Assembly: GCA_002633025.1 (NCBI GenBank)
Contig: NMRB01002705.1
Coordinates: forward strand, 13,774 to 77,773
Direction of reading: 5' to 3'
Length of the DNA stretch: 64,000 nucleotides
From: Notospermus geniculatus
Lineage: Eukaryota; Nemertea; Pilidiophora; Heteronemertea; Lineidae
The translations under genes were made by a program, and so were the position numbers. Under the pieces are notes generated by a model that worked only from the letters and a program-made list of their open reading frames with translations, was not told where the DNA came from and searched no databases. Positions 42,260-53,181 of the stretch are shown piece by piece. Position 1 is the stretch's first letter. Each line of letters opens with the position of its first letter.

Positions 42260-44815
42260 TTTGGATGAACAAAGTTTGAAATGCATTAGTTCAATGATAA
42301 TGGCCCGTTTACATGGTTGTGGTTTGGGAAACTACGGCCTCCAGTACAACATGTATTGGTGCAAAGGAAAACTTCAGTTCAAATAACAAACGTTTGCCAC
42401 TTTCCAACTAAAGTAATAAAATTGTGGGGAGGCGGGGAGGCTTAGTGATGAACGATTTAACACCTGTGGCCATAGAAAGGAAGAATTACCATCAGCTCTG
42501 TTTCGCATGGTTTGTCTGTAAAAGGGTGCTTGTCTGTAAAAGGGTGAACCTGCTCCAGCCCTGCAATAACAAATTATGCATGATCAGCACACTACTTCAT
42601 TCAATCTCAATTACGATGACAAGAAGTACAAACAGAGAATCCAATTGATTCATAGGACTTACAGTGCCAGCTGAAAGTTTGGGTACACCTTGCGATTTAT
42701 GAAGTATTCACATTTGTAGTAAAAATGGATGTGCTTGGCTGGCCAAAATCACTGGAAAATGTTGTCAGGGGATATATAGAGTATCCCAGTGATGCAAATT
42801 TCATGTTGCATCCCCCAAATTTTGGGATTTTTACATGAATATCGCACTTTGTCAAATTCCTGGAAAATCATTCGGAACATCCAGTTTGAAAAAAACTGAA
42901 AAGCAGATAAGGATTGCTTTCAAATTCCTTTACTCACCACTAAGATACAATTCCATGTCCTTCTGATGATATTTGCAATTACAGAGCCATTTATTACCAC
43001 TTATTACATAATAATTTGATATTTGCAAAATGTGTTGCCTGGCAACAGTTTGCAAGTGGTTACAGTCTTTAAAACATCAATCATATCCCCATTTAGGTGC
43101 AGTTACCAAATGATTTGCATTTCCAATGAAATACGACCAATGATTGCCCTGCATCTCACTTGGAACNAATTGTGCACATTCCACGTCATTCAAGCCTACG
43201 TTTTTATGTTGTGCGGAGCTGTTTCCCCGGTGTATTTTCGGCACCATTTTTTTGGTTTTTCTCTTTGTGGTGGAGTTTGGGGAGGTCAGAACTATTGTAA
43301 GTACTTTTTCTTTGCTTTCTAGTTATTTGAGTTTTGAGTTACTTGCTGTGCGGCATATTTTTCGTCCTATTTAGTTTTCCGGTCTTTCTAACTGTGCGTC
43401 TCACGGCCTGGTTCTTATGGAGTTATTTTCCTATCAGAACTTATATCTAAAAATCTACAAAAATACGTTTTGGTTAATATTCTTCTCGTTTAAGTGTGGT
43501 GCTGTTCGTTTTAATTGCTGTTGGAAATGTTTTATGCTATAAGTTATGTTTTACTTAGAAGTTTTCTTTTTAATTTGTTTCAGTGAACCTCTTCCTGTTT
43601 CCTGTTGCTGTTTCTGTCTGTCTGTCTGGTCCAGACAGTTTTAACTCACAGCTGTGATAAAATAAAGACTGCAGTGTACAAATAGAACGGACTTCTGTTG
43701 ATTCTCCGCTACAACTGATATGACACCAAAATAACTTAGCAATTCTGGAGGACAGCACTGATTTAGCACTGTTTCGTCTTTGTCAAAAATTATCCTTAAT
43801 AGAACTGATTTAGCACTGATTCACCACTGATTTACCACTGCGTGCCTCTCCCAGGCCAAGGTGGAGCTGGTCATTCAACATAGATACAACAATCACAACG
43901 AAAAGGATTCAAACTTTAAACTGCCATTTTCAAATGATGATGTTGATGTCTGGAAGTTTTTCTGCACAAAAATGGTCTCATTTCATTGAAATCTGCATTT
44001 TGTTCACTATGGATCAACTACTGATGAAATCCTATTGTATACAAGTAAGTTTCTGAGAAATATTGCCGAATCTTTTCGATTTTCTATCATCATTGATGAT
44101 GGGCAGCCAGTTGATCATCAATTCCTGAATTCGTATCAACCTCATGACCCGACACTAGTCCTAGGCCTAGGCCTACAAACTAAAGCACCAGCATTTAATG
44201 TACGGCTGTTTTTTTAGAACGTTCCTCAAAGTTAAGGGCGAGCTGTCATTGTGAATTTTCATATTGCTTCAATCCAGGCCCCTCTGAGAAAAGCAATAAA
44301 GACACCCCCAGTTGACTGTTTTTATGGTCCAATGTGATCACTGCCCTTTATAGACACAGAAAATGAGGAAAGTCCCAAGGATTACAGCTTAATTACATTG
44401 CATAATCATAAACAAAGAAATTCACCAAACACGAAAAACAGGTACAATTTTCTTGGAGAGGAAGCATGTAAATGACACATTGAAGGTGTGGCAACAATGT
44501 CACAAACCCATAGAACCCGGGGTGCCGAGGGTGTCCTGACTTGCTCTTTATGTCCACCATACACGCTCAGTATACAAAAAGGACAACCAGGAAGTAAAAT
44601 CGAAATCCAATATGGCCGGCCCGCCCTGTTTTGGAAAATCGTCGTAAATAGCGTACCGGTACCCTAATTCCCCACCATTTTACATTAGGCCTCTCGGGAT
44701 CTTGGGAGATGAGGGTCTTGATTAACGAACTTAGGAACGAGCATGCATTGTCAGCGATGGCGATGGATTTATTCTGAAGTACCCGGTGTAACATCTACCA
44801 AGTGTACCGTGTGCC
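42260..44815. other. No gene recognised
   Basis: A 2.5-kb stretch with short ORFs only. A single N is at 43167. Around 43745-43845 a degenerate 15-bp unit (ACTGATTTAGC, ACTGATTCACC, ACTGATTTACC) repeats four times. CCTAGGCCTAGGCC-type runs occur at 44160. Confidence 0.5.
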
Positions 44816-44820
44816 CATTA

Positions 44821-44986
44821 GGGACACACACCGCATGAGCTACTGCAAAATCTTGTCCGCAGTCAGGTGTACTTCACTGCGGACAGAAATTAGGTCATCC
44901 AGGTGTGTTGTGTGTATTTATATATGGTGGCATGCAGGGCTGGCCTAATACATTAGTTTTGCAGTAGCTCACGCGGACTGTGCCCC
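44821..44986. mobile_element. 166-bp inverted-repeat element with TTA target duplication (copy 2)
   Basis: Nearly identical to 9219-9384, same length and orientation, with TTA at 44818-44820 and 44987-44989. Shared sequence outside the element is limited to a few bases, so these are independent insertions. Confidence 0.9.
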
Positions 44987-45182
44987 TTATGCATTGTTCG
45001 GGGAACATCGTCCGTGTGTCACTGTTCCCTTGTTTCTATATGCGCCCCCGAACATTGGCATATGGGGAACAGCCTGCCTCTTTTTCCCCAACTCGGCGCA
45101 AACATTGCACATTTCACGCATGTTAAGGGTCATTTGGGAAACAAGTCCCTTCACCTCAGGCATATGTCACTTGAGCCGGAGG

Positions 45183-46870
45183 GGGGGGGAGGCAAGTCTG
45201 ATCAGGCCAGGCACCGGTAGAGGTGCCAGGATTATCTTAAGTATGATCAACATCTAGATCCAAAGTATCCTTTTCACAATTGGCCATATTTCGGGCTAAA
45301 CACACTTGATAGTTGGGAAAAGAGCTGTCAACCCCATAATCCACGTATATAGTCCAAATAGAAGGAAAAATGTAGAAACGAGGAGGCAAACGAGCACACG
45401 TGAGACACCGATCGAGGCAAACAGCACAGTGATCCGAGGTAACGCAGTGCTATCTCATGTTGATACGGATGACCTATTTTAGGTGAAGTAGAATGTAGTA
45501 GTGTACTGGCCTGTGATCACTTTTTATATCAATGAAGGTTGCCAGCACACTTACTGTAGTAACGAGATACCCTGTACACCGATTCAGCTGGCACCTTCCT
45601 CTGGGTGTAGCTTCTACTGCACCTTTCATTGATAAACGCTTGAGACTAACTTTCTCACCTGTCTTGATTACCTGAGCTAGTCTTATTGTCGACTTTGAGG
45701 AACATGTTTACTAGTACATGTATTGCGATCTACAACGTTTGATGGCATGCCTCCACTTTGCCAAGCACCATTGTCACCAGCAGTTGTATCACGTCTGTGA
45801 ACTGCATCCTTCTTTATAAGAAATGTTGCATTACTTATTGCCACTGTATATAGTGCCACAAAAAACTAGGTGGACCTAAGCCTNCTTATGATTTTCGAGA
45901 CTTATGACTTATGAAACTTTTTTTGTAAGATTTTTGAAATAAATGTGAAAAAAGTCATCAAAAGTGAGAAAAAATATTAAAGGAGCTGGACGTCCAAGTT
46001 GCAAACAAACTGGTTTGTTTACAAACAGTGGCCAGCAAACTAGTTTTATTCCTTCGTGAAGGTGGCAGCACCAGTGATCGTTAGACTGGTTCCCGGTCCA
46101 ATGCAACTCACTCATGATATTCACGTCAGTACATATCACCGACAATAGGTGGCAGCACCGCAGGCGTCGCGTGGATAGAGAACCAGTGAGTGAGTGTTTA
46201 CAACTTGGACGTCCAGCTCCTTTAAGAACAATGAATTGAAATAAAAGAAAATACTTCAAATATATTATGACTGGAAGAAAAAAACTGATGATTAACTAAA
46301 AAAAGTCGATGAAGGTAAAAATAATCTGCATTCACCACAGGTTTATGTAAACGTTTGGGCACGGCTTAATGTGGGAACTAGGTTGGTGATGTTATAGCCA
46401 TATTTAAAACACTTAAATAACAATTAGTTAAAATAATCAGTCTGATCTTGTCATTGTTGATAAAGACCGGATTTGTTAAAGCCACACTGTTTTGAATTCA
46501 GAAATTGCTTACGTCCTCCGACGTTAGTGTGGTGTAAAATGTACTATACTCTACCTGAATGCATTAGAGCTCTGCCTGTAGTTTTTTCACTGTGTGCTGA
46601 AAACTACAAGGCAATGCTTGGGAGTCTTGACTTTGAGCATGTTGAGCCGTATTTAAACTTATTGACTGCTCGATCTTCCTGATTTCTACTTCCGTCCGTT
46701 TTATTTCATCCTCAACGCAAGCCATTAACGTGTCAAACATTCTGTTCCTGTCATTTCCCTTTGGGTGACCGTTGTTCACAAACATGGTGGTGCGGTAGGC
46801 CTAGGCCGAGGCCTAGTGTCGTTGTAGATCATGAGATGTTTTGAAAACAATGTGGACAATTCATTCGTTC
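45183..46870. repeat. Segmental duplication, copy 1
   Basis: From GGCAAGTCTGATCAGGCC to CAAAGGCAAGCATTTTGG this matches 49937-52222 and then 54562-54690, once later insertions in the second copy are removed. Copy 1 carries its own insertion (45981-46221) and a single N at 45884. Most of it is non-coding; its right part contains the start of the zinc-finger gene at 46564. Confidence 0.9.
45981..46221. mobile_element. 241-bp inverted-repeat element with TTAA duplication
   Basis: Ends AGGAGCTGGACGTCCAAGTT and its complement; TTAA on both sides (45977-45980, 46222-46225). The other copy of the duplication has the unoccupied site AAATCTTAAGAACATTGAA at 50753, with one TTAA. This proves insertion after the duplication, or loss in the other copy. 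The type fits piggyBac-mobilised elements. Confidence 0.95.
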
Positions 46871-47500
46871 AAAGGCAAGCATTTTGGGGCTTTCTTGAAA
46901 TTTTATATTTAAATCCAGCCTCACAATAAGCACAGTAGTCCAATTTGCTGTAATTTCTTTGGCCGGCGGGGCCTTTTGCGTAGTTGGGTATTTTCACATC
47001 TCTCATATGGTGACGTAATGCAGAGGTCTTTCTTCGGATCATAACTGGGGTCAAGGAACGAGTCATCGATAACGTCATCCGAATGATCCATACTCTTCTC
47101 TACTAACAGACATCTGGCTGTTTTGTGGACTCTGGCGCATAGATTGGCTATTTAATACACTGCTAATGACCTCGTGGTCAATGCCCTGAAAGTCGGGCTC
47201 TAGAAAAGAAGATTCAACAGTACCAAGTCCAACGGTATCCACGGTGGAGTCATCCATGCGACTGAAAAAAGTGTGTCCTTTGGAAGAGAGCTACAGTCAG
47301 TTGCCTCAGTCATCTCATTAGACACATTAGGCCTAGGGGATGAATACATCAACGGTATGATTGGTGACATGGGAAATGACTCTGAAGTTTTTAGGCCTAG
47401 TTTTTGCAGAATATTGGATGTAACTTCATCTTTACGAGCATCTGCTGTTCTCACAATTCGGACTTGTGCTGCCTCACCAACAGGACTTGGAGTAGGCTAC
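46564..47500 (-). pseudogene. Zinc-finger-bearing gene of an unrecognised invertebrate family, copy 1
   Basis: Right to left: VRIVRTADARKDEVTSNILQ (to 47400), DDSTVDTVGLGTVESSFLEP, SDDVIDDSFLDPSYDPKKD, RHHMRDVKIPNYAKGP, LDYCAYCEAGFKYKIS (CxxC), and then the start region at 46785-46564, MFVNNGHPKGNDRNRMFDTL, a charged helix. The last may be the first exon of a different transcript. Frame changes near 47256, 47085 and 46990 are needed. A copy at 58830-59145 extends the finger (C-x2-C-x9-H-x4-H) with ERKVALLNIQNEGNFRHN. Such proteins recur in marine invertebrate genomes without known function. Confidence 0.4.
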
Positions 47501-47734
47501 CCCTGACCAACACCTGCAATAGATATAATAACATGATTATGAGTTAACGTTTTTGAAACATCTTGCCTACAAGTTTGTCTTTACCATTGATATATTCATA
47601 AGCCTACCTCATCTTTTTCTACTTGATCCCGTTGCAGAGCGTTCTTTTCCATATCTCCATCATGCTTTATTTCTTCTCTCTCCGTTGCACGATCTTCTCT
47701 CGACATCTTACCATCAACTCGAACTCCATTTTTA

Positions 47735-47960
47735 GCTCACTAGTGAGCCTTTATCGTCCTGCGGTGTCCGTCGTTGTCCGTTAGCAGGGCACGTTTCGTA
47801 ACCGCTGGAGCTATTGATCTGAAACTTGGTACATATATACCCCTTGGTCAGATGACATACGACACCAAGTTTCGGTCCGATTCGATTCTTGGCGTCGCCT
47901 CCAGGTGGCCAAAACCAAAAACACAAAAATTGCAATAACTCCTGAACGTTGTTTTCGCGC
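47735..47960. repeat. AGCTCACTAGTGAGC repeat
   Basis: Begins with a palindrome (AGCTCACTAGTGAGCCTTTA), then GGTGTCCGTCGTTGTCCG, CTGAAACTTGGTACATATAT and CGCCTCCAGGTGGCCAAAA. The layout (hairpin, CGT-rich run, GGCC block) resembles the AGCCCGCTTGGCC family at 36436 and 63312. No ORF. Confidence 0.65.
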
Positions 47961-48329
47961 CTCCAACAATTTGTGCCAATAAAGAAATAACCGAATAGTC
48001 AGTGCATGCAGCGCAACTGTCGCCGGGTACTTAATAACTACAATGTTAGTGGTGTGGCCTCTCGCTGGGTTTTTCGCACACACGGGTTTGACACACAAAC
48101 GTCTGGAAAAACACCTGTATTTTCAACAGGTGTAACCTTAGCAACTGTCTTTTTTGTCCCTGGTGTTGATTGTTTGCAAAAAATGTTTCTCCACACCAAT
48201 GCACCGTGGAGAATCGGCAGCCGCCTTTCCGAGTGCAGCAACCCTCTCCGAGTCACATGTTACACCTCACCGAATAAAAATGGCGGATGTTGCTGAAACG
48301 CCGACAAAACTGGTGGATTTATTACTCCT

Positions 48330-48630
48330 ACCTCAAAGTAAGTAAGTAATTTTTCCCTCTGAAAACACTTGATACTTTTATCTCCGAAAGTGCATTTCAC
48401 TTCAAGAAGTCCACCCTGCTCAATATGCCTTTTTACGTGGCCAACTGGCAATTCATTCTCAATACATGTACTCCAGACTTCAGTTTCTGCTGGAAGTTCT
48501 CTCAGGGGAATAAAGTTGTTTCTGCTTTTTTGTCTGACAAGACCATCTTCAAAGTGCATTTTGCATGATTTGCACGGGACTTTCACTGGATACAGGATTT
48601 TCTGGTATTTACCATAGCCGCTCTCCATCT
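48330..48630 (-). CDS. Single unrecognised exon
   Basis: Begins after an acceptor-like CCTTTGCAG: MESGYGKYQKILYPVKVPCK, then SCKMHFEDGLVRQKSRNNFI, LRELPAETEVWSTCIENELP, VKCTFGDKSIKCFQREKLLT and YFE before a donor-like GTAGGA. Open throughout and bounded by plausible splice sites, so it is probably a real exon. A CxxC pair (CKSC) may bind zinc. The family is unknown. Confidence 0.4.
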
Positions 48631-48907
48631 GCAAAGGTTTAAAAACATAACTTTGGCTGTGTGTAGGGAAAAAGAAGTCAACAGTTGAGTACCCTAAGTT
48701 AAAGTTGATTCTATTTCACCATCAATCACTGTCACTTCGGGTCACATGAGATAGCGCATGCTAGCTGGTCCTCAGTGTGCATCTGGCAACGGTCCTGAAC
48801 AGACGCTTCCTATTTCCTCTGCTTATCAGTGCTTTTTCTACCATATACTGTGTTCTTATTCCTTGTGGAATATTGTGTTTTTCCTAGTGGACCTATACAT
48901 TCGGATA

Positions 48908-49369
48908 ATGGCTAAGGATAACTCTGACGATGAAAATATACTTTTGGATTACGACGAAGATACGTGTAATAACAATCTGGCCGATGATCCTGGAGTAGGG
49001 ACATCAGACGGTACAAAGAGTGTCGACACTAAAAGCAGCGAGAAGCTCGCTGACACTCTGGACAAGATCCAGGAGAATATGGCGGTGATGGCGAAAGCCA
49101 TGGCCCGCATGGATAATACAAAGGGAGAACCCCCAAAGAAGAAGGCAAAAACAACCAACGCTCATCAGATGTCTGACTCAGACCCTGATGATGATGACGC
49201 TGATATCCAAGACTTGATAAAGTCTAAAACGGATAAGCCAACGGTGGGAAAGGCCAACCTGGACCCCTCGGATGAGGATGAGGAAGGCCTGGACCTACTC
49301 CTTAAGGCAATTGAGGAGGATGAAGGCGAAGATGAGCCCACTAGTTCCAACATGGCTGCCTCCAATTAG
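48908..49369 (+). CDS. Acidic 153-aa ORF, possible gag-like protein of a retroelement
   Basis: Starts at the ATG at 48908: MAKDNSDDENILLDYDEDTC. A coiled-coil-like stretch follows (KLADTLDKIQENMAVMAKAM), then a basic nuclear-signal-like KKKAKTT, and two acidic clusters (DPDDDDADI, DPSDEDEEGLDLLLKAIEED). It ends MAASN. The pattern recalls N-termini of gag-like proteins of DIRS or gypsy elements in marine animals, but no diagnostic domain is present and nothing downstream continues it. It may be a truncated element or a small host protein. Confidence 0.4.
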   Translation: MAKDNSDDENILLDYDEDTCNNNLADDPGVGTSDGTKSVDTKSSEKLADTLDKIQENMAVMAKAMARMDNTKGEPPKKKAKTTNAHQMSDSDPDDDDADIQDLIKSKTDKPTVGKANLDPSDEDEEGLDLLLKAIEEDEGEDEPTSSNMAASN

Positions 49370-49374
49370 TGTCT

Positions 49375-49697
49375 GGAATTCCCCTAAATCAACAACTTCA
49401 TGGTTGATTTTTTGCCTTTCTGCTGTGATACAGCCAAGTTGAAGGGTAGCATCATGTACATTAAAGACCTAACAACATTTTGGTGGTTCGTTTGTACCAG
49501 ATACTTGTACGAGCAGACCTGTACATTTGCACAAAAGTGGGCCATTGTTTTATCATATATTACATAAGTGGTGCATGCTGACTTTGTACTTTGGGCATAT
49601 TCAGGATCTCTGTACTTCATAGAGTATGATGTGCAGTGCAAACTTAATCAAAACTATTTCCATGCCTGCTTTTGGAGACACCACTTCTTGAGATAAA
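49375..49697. other. No gene recognised
   Basis: Spacer between the acidic ORF and a gap. Short ORFs only. Confidence 0.5.
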
Positions 49698-49923
49698 NNN
49701 NNNNNNNNNNNNNNNNNNNNNNNNNNNNNNNNNNNNNNNNNNNNNNNNNNNNNNNNNNNNNNNNNNNNNNNNNNNNNNNNNNNNNNNNNNNNNNNNNNNN
49801 NNNNNNNNNNNNNNNNNNNNNNNNNNNNNNNNNNNNNNNNNNNNNNNNNNNNNNNNNNNNNNNNNNNNNNNNNNNNNNNNNNNNNNNNNNNNNNNNNNNN
49901 NNNNNNNNNNNNNNNNNNNNNNN
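49698..49923. other. Assembly gap, 226 N
   Basis: Followed directly by a run of G at the left edge of duplication copy 2; copy 1 has a similar G-run at 45180. The run probably caused the break. Confidence 1.
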
Positions 49924-49936
49924 GGGGGGGGGGGGG

Positions 49937-52222
49937 GGGCAAGTCTGATCAGGCCGGGCACCGGTAGATGTGCCAGGATTATCTAAAGTATGATCAACAT
50001 CTAGATCCAAAGTATCCTTTTCACAATTGGCCATATTTCGGGCTAAACACACTTGATAGTTGGGAAAAGAGCTGTCAACCCTATAATCCACGTATATAGT
50101 CCAAATAGAAGGAAAAATGTACAAACGAGGAGGCAAACGAGCACACGTGAGACACCGATCGAGGCAAACAGCACAGTGATCCGAGGTAACGCAGTGCTAT
50201 CTCATGTTGATAGGGATGACCTATTTTAGGTGAAGTAGAACATGTAGAATGTAGTACTTCACTGGCCTGTGATCACTTTTCATATCAATGAAGGTTGCCA
50301 GCACACTTACTATAGTAACGAGATACTCTGTACACCGATTCAGCTGGCACCTTCCTCTGGGTGTAGCTTCTACCACACCTTTCGTTGATAAACGCTTGAG
50401 ACTAACTTTCTCACCTGTCTTGATTACCTGAGCTAGTCTTATTGTCGGCTTAGAGGAACATGAAAACAGGTACGTGTATTGCGATCTACAAAGTTACATG
50501 GCATGCCTCCACTTCGCCAGGCACCATTGTCACCAGCAGTTATATCACGTCTGTGAACTGCATCCTTCTTTATAAGAAATGTTGCATTACTTGTTACCCC
50601 TGTATATAGTGCCATAAAAAACTAGGTGGACCTAGGCCTAGGCATCCAAAGGGGGGGGGGGCGGGGATTACAGCAACGAATGAAACTTATGACTCACTTT
50701 TTTTGTAAGATTTTTGAAATAAATGTGAATAAAATCATCAAAAGTGAGAAAAAATCTTAAGAACATTGAACTGAAATAAAAGAAAATACTTCAAATTATG
50801 ACTGGAAGAAAAAAAAACTGATGAATAACTAAAAAAAGTCGGTTTATGTAAACGTTTGGGCACGACTTAATGTAGGAACAAGGTTGGTGATGTTATAGCC
50901 ATATTTAAAACACTAAAATAACAATTAGTGAAAATAATCAGTCTGATCTTGTCATTGTTGATAAATGACCGGATTTGTTAAAGCCACACTGTATTGAATT
51001 TTCAGAAATTGCTTACGTCCTCCGACGTTAGTGTAGTGTAAAATGTAGGGGAGACCGGGGCACATTGAGCCACTTTTTAGATTTTGGCCCCTGGACCTTT
51101 TGCTTGTGTTGATTGAGCCATCCTAACACATCCATCATCCAGTTTGATTTGTTGGCTAACTATTGCCATTAAATGTTTTGGGCTTTTGTAATAATAAAGC
51201 AATGAAATGGGCAAGTGAAAAAACGATTTTTTCTGGTTCAACCTGCCCCGTTGTCGGGGTAGTTTGAACATGCAGTGGGGCACATTGAGCCACTCAATGA
51301 AATACAATAATTAAGGCACCAAAACTTATTTAAAACCATAAAATAGTTTACTGAATGAACAATACGAAAAAATTTGATTTTTAACAAGGCCTACTACTGC
51401 TCCAAATTTTGAACCGGTAGTAACCATGGCAACTGAGCACTGAAAATAACATTTATGCTCCTACCTTCCAATCAAAATCCTCCACTACCACGAAGTGGCT
51501 TGTCACACACTACAGTGGAATAAACTGGAATCAGCTCCTCCAATAAACAGTCTTTTGGTCATAGGCCACTGATGTAAACACAATTTCAATTTAACCACTA
51601 GTGTATAGCCAAGTTCAATGTGCCCCGGAATGGATGGCTCAAACTGCCCCAGCACGTATTTTATTACAAATTTGGCCTTGCTAGCTTCATGCATGAATCC
51701 ACATCACTGACAGTTTCCAGACATGAGCACAGTTCCATGTTGGTTTTAAACAAATCACTTGGACCAACAGCTCCTCTAAACAGCTATCTGAATACCCAAA
51801 AAATGGTAAACTCACTTTTTAGGCCTGAATTATTTGAATTGTGATCAATCAAAACTGGTACCACATAATTCACATGTGGTATTCTGGCAAGGTAGCTTAC
51901 CAACCGAGGTCTCTTCAGTAAAAAGGTGAAAAGTTATCCTGCATCTGTTATTCAGGGTGGCTCAATGTGAACCAACGCGTGTTCAATGTGCCCCGGTCTC
52001 TCCCCTACTATACTCTATCTGAATGTATTAGAGCTCTGCCTGTAGTTTTTTAATTGTGTGCTGAAAACTACAAGGCAATGCTTGGGAGTTGACTTTGAGC
52101 ACGTTGAGCCGTATTATTTAAACTTATTGACTGCTCGATCTTCGTGATTTCTGCTTCCGTCCGTTTTATTTCACCCTCGACGCAAGCCATTAACGTGTCA
52201 AACATTCTGTTCCTGTCATTTC
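49937..52222. repeat. Segmental duplication, copy 2 (left part)
   Basis: Matches 45183-46762 with scattered substitutions and small indels. Two large differences are insertions: 51048-52005 here, and the break at 52223 where a LINE entered. The match resumes at 54562. It holds the empty site for the 241-bp element of copy 1. Confidence 0.9.
51048..52005. mobile_element. 958-bp inverted-repeat element with TA duplication
   Basis: Ends GGGGAGACCGGGGCACATTG and, mirrored, CAATGTGCCCCGGTCTCTCC followed by CC. TA lies at both borders (51046-51047, 52006-52007). Copy 1 has the unoccupied site AAATGTACTATACTC near 46539. The sub-terminal region repeats GGGGCACATTGAGCCACTC and GGCTCAAACTGCCCC several times in both directions, which may bind a transposase. 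No transposase ORF. A TA target suggests a Tc1/mariner/pogo-type enzyme. Confidence 0.92.
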
Positions 52223-52278
52223 CCTTTATTTATTTATTTATTGAGAAAAACGGTGCCTGCGTGTCAACGACACATTGG

Positions 52279-52951
52279 CCCGTATTCCAGAACCGTCCTT
52301 TATTCGGGCATTAGGCCGGCCTTTTAGAAGCTGGACTTTAGTAAGGAATTCCTTCTGTAAGGAGAACTCAGATAATTTATATTCCAGAACCTTCCTTTAG
52401 CAGTTCCTTTGCTAAGGAATTCCTAAGCCTTAAAGGAATTCCTTGCGCATAAAGGAGTTCCTTTATACGCACAAAGGAATTCCTTATGGTTATAGGTTGG
52501 CCTGAGAGGGTTGAAACTGAGTACCACGCATGAATGCACCTGCCTTTTTTATGAAGGACGGGAGGAGGAACAATGGATTCATCTTCCAAGACCGATAAGC
52601 TTTCCCAGCAGGTTGCATCACTTTGTAAAGAATCTCTACAGCCACTCGAGAACAGCCACGACGACGATGCCAGCTATCATTTTCACACTGGTAAGCATTT
52701 TTCTCAAGCTGCCGGTGATTCTAACCCCTTCAAATTGGAAACCTATTCTGAACAGGGAGGATATCGTGCTTCTGTACTCCTCTTTAAAGCCCCACTGTAT
52801 TGAATCTTACGATATTTTCAAAATGTTAGGAGAGTACATAGAGGTCTCATGGCGTCTTGAAGGTCCCCAGAATGCTTGCCTCATACTAAAGTCCAGCTTG
52901 TGAAAGGCCGGCCTAATGCCCGAATAAAGGACGGTTCTGGAATACGGGCCC
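52279..52951. mobile_element. About 670-bp inverted-repeat element in the LINE 3' region
   Basis: Left GGCCCGTATTCCAGAACCGT continues with CCTTTATTCGGGCATTAGGC; the right end is the complement, giving arms of about 64 bp. CATT lies at both borders, a possible 4-bp duplication. It encloses a piece of the CTTTAAAGCCCCACTG family (52784-52880) and repeated AAGGAATTCCTT palindromes at 52385-52485. Confidence 0.8.
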
Positions 52952-53181
52952 ATTCAAGGCTATCAAACAAAGTGGACATGGAAGTAAGAAAAAGCAATCT
53001 ATCTTGGGTATATTTTGGACAATACAAAAAAATAGTGTACGATTCAGCATCCAATAAGCAGGAGTATCATTCAAGGATCCAGAGTATAGGTCACAATTTA
53101 AAGTAGTAAAATTCAATCTAAATCTAGTATGTAGAATATTGAGCTGCTTAGTTCCAAACTCGAAGCCAGGTGTCTTAGATT

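Noticed and set aside
47740-48250. Palindrome-headed repeat as a promoter of the exon at 48330
   Set aside because: The orientation and distance give no support, and the repeat belongs to a dispersed family.
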